The position numbers were made by a program, and so were the translations under genes. From Chryseobacterium indologenes (GTDB lineage: Bacteria; Bacteroidota; Bacteroidia; Flavobacteriales; Weeksellaceae), in NCBI GenBank assembly GCA_016025055.1, contig CP065590.1, positions 2,170,001 to 2,234,000 on the forward strand: a stretch of 64,000 nt of DNA, in the 5' to 3' direction. Positions 59,581 through 64,000 of the stretch are shown one piece after another. Every line of letters starts with the position of its first letter. Position 1 is the stretch's first letter. The notes beneath the pieces are model-generated. The model was not told where the DNA came from. It did not search any database and saw only the letters and a list, made by a program, of their open reading frames with translations.

Positions 59581-60738
59581 ATGAACAAAACTTTCAAAAT
59601 ATATGCTGTTATTTTCATCATTGTGATGATTATTTTGGCATTGCTTGAAGTTAATAAGAAAGAAACTACAGATTGGCGAAGGAATTTTGATCGCAATGAG
59701 AAATCTCCTTTCGGACTTTTTGTTTTTAGTAATGAAGCACAGGATCTTTTTAAAGGTAAGTTGAAAAAAGTGGAGCAGGCTCCTTACGAATATTATCAAC
59801 AGTATAAAAAAGAGCCCCACAATATAATCGTTATTGAAAATGATATAGATAGGGAATCGTGGAAGAAAATTCTAGATGAGGTTTCAAAAGGTTCAGATGC
59901 GATGCTGATGGTAAGCAGAATGCCTAAGCAGATTTCGGATACAATCGGATACTATGATTCCGAAATATCATTTGAAGAGGAAAATGTATTGAAGCTTACG
60001 GAGAAAAAGTATCAGAATGATTTTGTTAAATTAGATAAATTTCCATCCGGAAGAGGGTTTTCATTTATCAGACCCGGAGTAGTTGTCCTGGGTAAAACAA
60101 TAGAAAATAAAAATGCTGATCAGGCCAATTTCATCAAGGTGAAATTCGGGAAAGGCTATATCTATGCTCATAGTGAACCCCTTTTTCTGACAAACTATTA
60201 TTTGCTGAAACCCGGAAATACAAAATATGCTCAGGATGTTTTCTCCTATCTTCAGGATAGAGAAACACTTTGGTTTGTTGAGAACAATTCAAAGGAATCC
60301 CGGTTCTTTATGAGGTTTATTTTGGGGAATCCTGCCCTGAAATATGCCTGGTGGGTGTTTCTGGGAGGATTGGTCTTATTTATTTTCTTTAATGCGAAAA
60401 GAAAACAGAGGATCGTTCCTGTTTTAGAGCCATTGAGAAATACTTCCGTAGATTTTGTGAAAAGCATAGGAAATCTATATCTGCAGGAAGGCGATTTTCA
60501 TGATATGATGGCAAAGAAAGCTCAGTATTTTCTGAATAAAGTAAGAATAGATTTCCTTATCGATACACAGGATCTGGATGCAGACTTTGCCAAAAAGTTA
60601 CAACTTAAAACAGGAAAACCTATGGAAATTATTCACGAAGCGATAAGCCTCATTAAGAAAGCACAGGACCCTTATGCAAACGTAATGAAAGAAGATCTGG
60701 CAAGAATCAATAAACTCCTTGACGAGATATTAAAATAA
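59581..60738 (+). CDS. DUF4350-domain membrane protein
   Basis: 385 residues. N-terminal helix (VIFIIVMIILALLEVN), a soluble domain that includes PFGLFVFSNEAQDLF, then a helix near 260 (WWVFLGGLVLFIFFN) and a cytoplasmic tail. DUF4350 proteins recur in the same gene order in other Bacteroidota. Function unknown. It begins 11 bp after the corrected DUF4129 stop. Confidence 0.8.
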   Translation: MNKTFKIYAVIFIIVMIILALLEVNKKETTDWRRNFDRNEKSPFGLFVFSNEAQDLFKGKLKKVEQAPYEYYQQYKKEPHNIIVIENDIDRESWKKILDEVSKGSDAMLMVSRMPKQISDTIGYYDSEISFEEENVLKLTEKKYQNDFVKLDKFPSGRGFSFIRPGVVVLGKTIENKNADQANFIKVKFGKGYIYAHSEPLFLTNYYLLKPGNTKYAQDVFSYLQDRETLWFVENNSKESRFFMRFILGNPALKYAWWVFLGGLVLFIFFNAKRKQRIVPVLEPLRNTSVDFVKSIGNLYLQEGDFHDMMAKKAQYFLNKVRIDFLIDTQDLDADFAKKLQLKTGKPMEIIHEAISLIKKAQDPYANVMKEDLARINKLLDEILK

Positions 60739-60806
60739 AAAGAGCCCTGACGGGACGATTTCAAACAAGATAGCAAGAAGTCCTGTCCAACCAAAAAATA
60801 AAAATT

Positions 60807-61838
60807 ATGGAAAACCCTGATCACCCAAATATAGAAAACGAAAGCTCTGTCAACCTTAATAAACAGGAAGAGCAGTTCCAGTCACGAATCGATATGATCG
60901 AGCTTCGTGCCAGTTTGGATAAAGTAAAATCTGAGATAGGAAAAGTAATCGTCGGACAGGAAAGTATGATTGAGCACCTTCTGGCTGCATTACTTTCCAA
61001 CGGGCATGTTTTGATCGAAGGGGTGCCCGGTGTTGCAAAAACCATTACTGCAAAATTACTGGCAAAAACAGTCGACGTAGGTTTCAGCAGAATACAGTTT
61101 ACACCGGATCTGATGCCTTCAGATATTCTCGGGACATCTGTCTTCAGTATGAAAAATTCGGAATTTGAATTTAAAAAAGGACCTATTTTCTCCAATTTTA
61201 TCCTGATTGATGAGATCAACCGATCCCCGGCCAAAACCCAGGCGGCATTATTTGAAGTAATGGAAGAGCGTCAGATTACTATGGACGGAACCCGGTATAT
61301 TATGGAAGAACCGTTTCTGGTGGTGGCGACCCAGAACCCCATAGAGCACGAAGGAACATACAGACTTCCGGAAGCTCAGTTAGACCGTTTCTTATTTAAA
61401 ATCAATGTGGGTTATCCTAACCTTGAACAGGAAATTGCCATCATCAAAAATCAGCACGAAAGCAAAAAAGAAGATAAAACAGAAGGAGTCGGTAAAGTGA
61501 TTACTGCAGAGCAGCTGAAAAGCTATCAACATCTGGTGAAAGAAGTGATTGTGGAAGGTCAGCTGATGGAATATATTGCAAAGATCATCATCAATACCAG
61601 AGAAAATCAGTTTTTATATCTGGGAGCTTCACCAAGAGCATCGCTGGCACTGCTTACCGCTTCAAAAGCATTTGCTGCATTGAGAGGAAGAGACTTTGTA
61701 ACCCCGGAAGATATTAAAGAAGCCAGTTATGCTGTTTTAAGACACAGAGTTATCGTGTCGCCGGAAAGAGAAATGGAAGGCCTGACAGCAGATGAAATTA
61801 TCCGCCAGATTTTAGAAGGAATAGAGATTCCGAGATAG
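60807..61838 (+). CDS. MoxR-type AAA+ ATPase
   Basis: 343 residues. Walker A EGVPGVAKTITAKLLAK near 72, Walker B NFILIDEINRSPAKTQAAL near 130, and sensor/arginine regions FLVVATQNPIEHEGTYRLPE. MoxR proteins act as chaperones for metal or redox-enzyme assembly and are usually followed by a DUF58 gene, as they are here after a pseudogene. Confidence 0.92.
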   Translation: MENPDHPNIENESSVNLNKQEEQFQSRIDMIELRASLDKVKSEIGKVIVGQESMIEHLLAALLSNGHVLIEGVPGVAKTITAKLLAKTVDVGFSRIQFTPDLMPSDILGTSVFSMKNSEFEFKKGPIFSNFILIDEINRSPAKTQAALFEVMEERQITMDGTRYIMEEPFLVVATQNPIEHEGTYRLPEAQLDRFLFKINVGYPNLEQEIAIIKNQHESKKEDKTEGVGKVITAEQLKSYQHLVKEVIVEGQLMEYIAKIIINTRENQFLYLGASPRASLALLTASKAFAALRGRDFVTPEDIKEASYAVLRHRVIVSPEREMEGLTADEIIRQILEGIEIPR

Positions 61839-61902
61839 GGGATAGATAATAGGTGGCAGCTGATAGTGAGTGACTGTTTAAATAGTTACAAAATTATCAT
61901 AA

Positions 61903-62253
61903 ATGGCAAATTTTAAAGACCTTTTAGTCTGGCAGAAGTCTATTGATGTTGTTACTGAAATTTACAGGGCTACAGAACCTTTTCCTAAAGATGAGACATA
62001 TGGATTGATATCATAAAGCAGGAGAGCTGCTGTTTCTATACCATCCCATATCTCTGAAGGAAACTCAAGAAGAAGTAAACCTGATTATCTGCAATTTTTA
62101 AAAATATCAAGAGGCAGTTGTGCAGAAGTAGAAACACAATTAATTATCTCAAAAAATCTTAATTTTTTAAATGAAAATGAGTATTTAAAATTAAACGGGA
62201 AAATTATACAAATAGCTAAAATGTTGAACGGAATTATTAACTCCTTACAATAA
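61903..62253 (+). pseudogene. Four-helix-bundle (23S rRNA IVS-type) gene with internal stop
   Basis: 116-codon frame: MANFKDLLVWQKSIDVVTEI, then a TAA at 62014-62016 where the family usually has Gln before SRRAAVSIPSHISEGNSRRS. The rest of the family pattern (PDYLQFLKISRGSCAEVETQ) is intact to the stop at 62251-62253. A single base change, not an indel, so it may be a true nonsense mutation or a miscall. It stands between MoxR and DUF58, normally adjacent. Confidence 0.75.
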
Positions 62254-62300
62254 TAATCATGATGAAAAAGCCAATAGACGTTTACCTAAAACCTTTCATC

Positions 62301-62315
62301 TGCAACCTGCAACCT
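62301..62315 (+). repeat. Short heptamer repeat upstream of the DUF58 gene
   Basis: CTGCAACCTGCAACCT reads as two CTGCAAC units followed by a partial one, period 7, immediately before the DUF58 ATG at 62321. Compare the (ATCTAAA)4 tract upstream of rplP. Confidence 0.5.
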
Positions 62316-62320
62316 CAATA

Positions 62321-63643
62321 ATGAAAAACTTATACATCAATACACGTTTTTTCTTTACACTCATTGGAGTGGGAATCCTGTATGTCCTGGCATTCTTTTT
62401 CCCGATTCTGATGTGGGCAGCACATATCGTATTGTTACTGTGCTTCCTGGCCGCCATGGTTGATTATCTGTTGCTTTTTAATCAAAAAAATGCACTGCAG
62501 GCGCAAAGAATATTGTCGGAAAAACTTTCGAACGGGGATGAAAACTTTGTGAAAATAGATATTAAAAATAATTACAGCTTTAAGATTACAACTAAAATTA
62601 TTGATGAAATCCCGTTTCAGTTTCAAAAAAGAGATTTTTTAATCGAAAAGAATATCGACAGCGGCTCAAACATCTATTTTCAATATAGCTTAGAGCCCAA
62701 AGAAAGAGGAGAATATCATTTCGGAAGTTTAAATATTTATGCATCGTCACCACTTGGCTTTGTTTCCAAGCGCTTCAATTTTCAAAAAGATGCGATGTTG
62801 CCTTCTTATCCTTCTTTCATTCATCTTAGAAAATATGAGCTGATGGCTCTTCAGAGTGAATTTTTACTGGGAGGAATTAAGAAAGTCAGAAAATTGGGTC
62901 ACACCATGGAGTTTGAGCAGATCAAAGACTATGTGCCTGGCGATGATATCAGGACCATCAACTGGAAAGCGACTTCCAAAACCAATCGTTTAATGGTTAA
63001 TCAATTCCAGGACGAAAAATCACAACGCATTTTTATGCTGATTGATAAAGGCAGAACCATGAAAATGCCTTTCAACGGATTGAGTTTATTAGACTATTCC
63101 ATCAATGCAACAATGGCGTTATCCCATATTATTCTGCGAAAAGGAGATCGTGCAGGGATGATGACCTTCTCCAAAAAAGCAGAAAATAAAATTGCTGCTG
63201 ATAATAAATCGGGTCAGCTTAAAAAGATTTCTGAAGCACTTTACAATATCAAAACAGATTTCTTTGAAAGTGACTTCAATCGTCTCTATCAGGATGTAAA
63301 ATACTCCATCAATCAAAGAAGCTTAATTCTTCTTTTTACCAATTTTGAAACATTGGACGGGCTTAACCGTCAGTTAAAATATCTTCGCGGGATCGCTAAA
63401 AACCATTTGCTGGTTGTGGTTTTCTTCAAAAACTCAGAGCTGCAGACGATCATCAATAAAAACCCTGAAAATATGCAGGAAATCTATGACGAGATCATTG
63501 CTGAAAAGTTTGAATTTGAAAAGAAACTGATCATTCAGGAACTTCGAAAATACGGAATTTATACAGTATATACACTTCCGGAAAATTTGAATATCGATGT
63601 TATCAATAAATATTTAGAGATTAAAGCGAGAGGAATTTTATAA
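62321..63643 (+). CDS. DUF58-domain (vWA-like) membrane protein
   Basis: 440 residues. Two N-terminal helices (LIGVGILYVLAFFFPILMWA, HIVLLLCFLAAMVDYLLLF), then the DUF58 signature DYVPGDDIRTINWKATSKTN near 205 and a von Willebrand-A-like domain (IFMLIDKGRTMKM). It usually partners MoxR in metal or envelope-stress systems. No BatA, BatB or other vWA genes follow in the window. Confidence 0.9.
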   Translation: MKNLYINTRFFFTLIGVGILYVLAFFFPILMWAAHIVLLLCFLAAMVDYLLLFNQKNALQAQRILSEKLSNGDENFVKIDIKNNYSFKITTKIIDEIPFQFQKRDFLIEKNIDSGSNIYFQYSLEPKERGEYHFGSLNIYASSPLGFVSKRFNFQKDAMLPSYPSFIHLRKYELMALQSEFLLGGIKKVRKLGHTMEFEQIKDYVPGDDIRTINWKATSKTNRLMVNQFQDEKSQRIFMLIDKGRTMKMPFNGLSLLDYSINATMALSHIILRKGDRAGMMTFSKKAENKIAADNKSGQLKKISEALYNIKTDFFESDFNRLYQDVKYSINQRSLILLFTNFETLDGLNRQLKYLRGIAKNHLLVVVFFKNSELQTIINKNPENMQEIYDEIIAEKFEFEKKLIIQELRKYGIYTVYTLPENLNIDVINKYLEIKARGIL

Positions 63644-63667
63644 TTTTGTAGTAAGAAATAAGTAAAA

Positions 63668-64000
63668 ATGAAAATTACACTTAACAGAATAAACGAGGAC
63701 TTTTTATTTGAATGCACCAATTCCCAGGGAAATTCTATCCTTTTGGATAATACTTCCCAACCCGGAGCAAAGGGTGTCTCTCCAATGGAAAGTGTTTTAA
63801 TGGCAGTCGCAGGCTGTAGCGGAATCGATGTCGTTTCTATCTTAAAAAAACAACGTCAGGAAATTACAGGTTTCCAGGCAGAAGTAGAAGGAGAAAGAAT
63901 TCCTGTAGATGATGCAAAACCCTTTAGATCAATTAATGTAAAATTCCTTTTAGAAGGAGAAATCGATCCTAAAAAAGCTCAGAAGGCGGCTCAGTTATCC
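63668..64000 (+). CDS. OsmC/Ohr family protein, 3' end outside window
   Basis: First 111 codons. ITLNRINEDFLFECTNSQGN and the reactive Cys region VAGCSGIDVVSILKKQRQEI match the OsmC fold, which handles organic hydroperoxides. The second catalytic Cys would lie beyond the window. It starts 24 bp after the DUF58 stop. Confidence 0.85.
   Translation, partial: MKITLNRINEDFLFECTNSQGNSILLDNTSQPGAKGVSPMESVLMAVAGCSGIDVVSILKKQRQEITGFQAEVEGERIPVDDAKPFRSINVKFLLEGEIDPKKAQKAAQLS

Overview
The window is A+T-rich chromosomal DNA from a member of the Bacteroidota, most probably Chryseobacterium or a close relative (Flavobacteriia, Weeksellaceae). The reasons are TTTG / TAnnTTTG promoters, weak Shine-Dalgarno sites, SprB-era style outer-membrane beta-barrel receptors, an OmpA protein with thrombospondin type-3 repeats, and short GG-leader peptides starting MNKxN...LKxAQKL. 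The genus is inferred from gene content; no search was run.

Layout. 1-4.5 kb: glycerol catabolism, glpD-glpK-glpF (minus) diverging from a DeoR-type regulator. 4.9-18.8 kb: one long ribosomal protein block (S10, spc and alpha operons fused) running rplC to rplQ with secY, infA and rpoA; rpsJ is not at its head. 18.9-24.0 kb: a frameshifted lipoprotein, a frameshifted GH35 beta-galactosidase, enolase and citrate synthase. 24.1-24.7 kb: a gene-free stretch with two kinds of palindromic repeat. 24.7-28.0 kb: membrane AraC-type regulator and an outer-membrane receptor. 28.0-28.8 kb: three paralogous genes for 54-55 residue six-cysteine GG-leader peptides, too short for normal gene calling. 29.1-37.8 kb: two guanidine-modifying hydrolases (DDAH-like, CtlX-like), then an operon of SpeD, DUF4178, a small membrane protein, DUF350, a membrane-anchored spermidine-synthase-like enzyme, an FAD amine-oxidase-like protein and a His-containing membrane protein. 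37.8-45.1 kb: GH43 enzyme, lipoprotein esterase and two paralogous outer-membrane receptors. 45.4-55.9 kb: housekeeping (nadD, recJ, ABC-F, smpB, ompA, yebC and others). 56-63.6 kb: RDD / SpoIIM / DUF4129 / DUF4350 / MoxR / DUF58 membrane-stress-type locus. The window ends inside an OsmC-like gene.

How the parts fit. The ribosomal block is ordinary in content but has a candidate structured leader before rplC, a perfect terminator-like hairpin between rpsN and rpsH, and another hairpin before rpmJ. The DDAH-like and CtlX-like enzymes could turn arginine into citrulline and ornithine, and the neighbouring SpeD operon would make decarboxylated S-adenosylmethionine and use it for an aminopropyl transfer at the membrane; the acceptor is unknown. 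This operon and the cysteine-rich peptide family are the best candidates for undescribed biology.

Quality caution. At least ten genes, including the essential rplN, rplR and secY, are broken by one-base length errors, nearly all in homopolymer runs and nearly all deletions. This looks like sequencing or assembly error rather than biology, and these genes are annotated here across the frameshift. Two four-helix-bundle genes are broken differently (a nonsense codon; several lesions), and the multi-lesion one is a real pseudogene.
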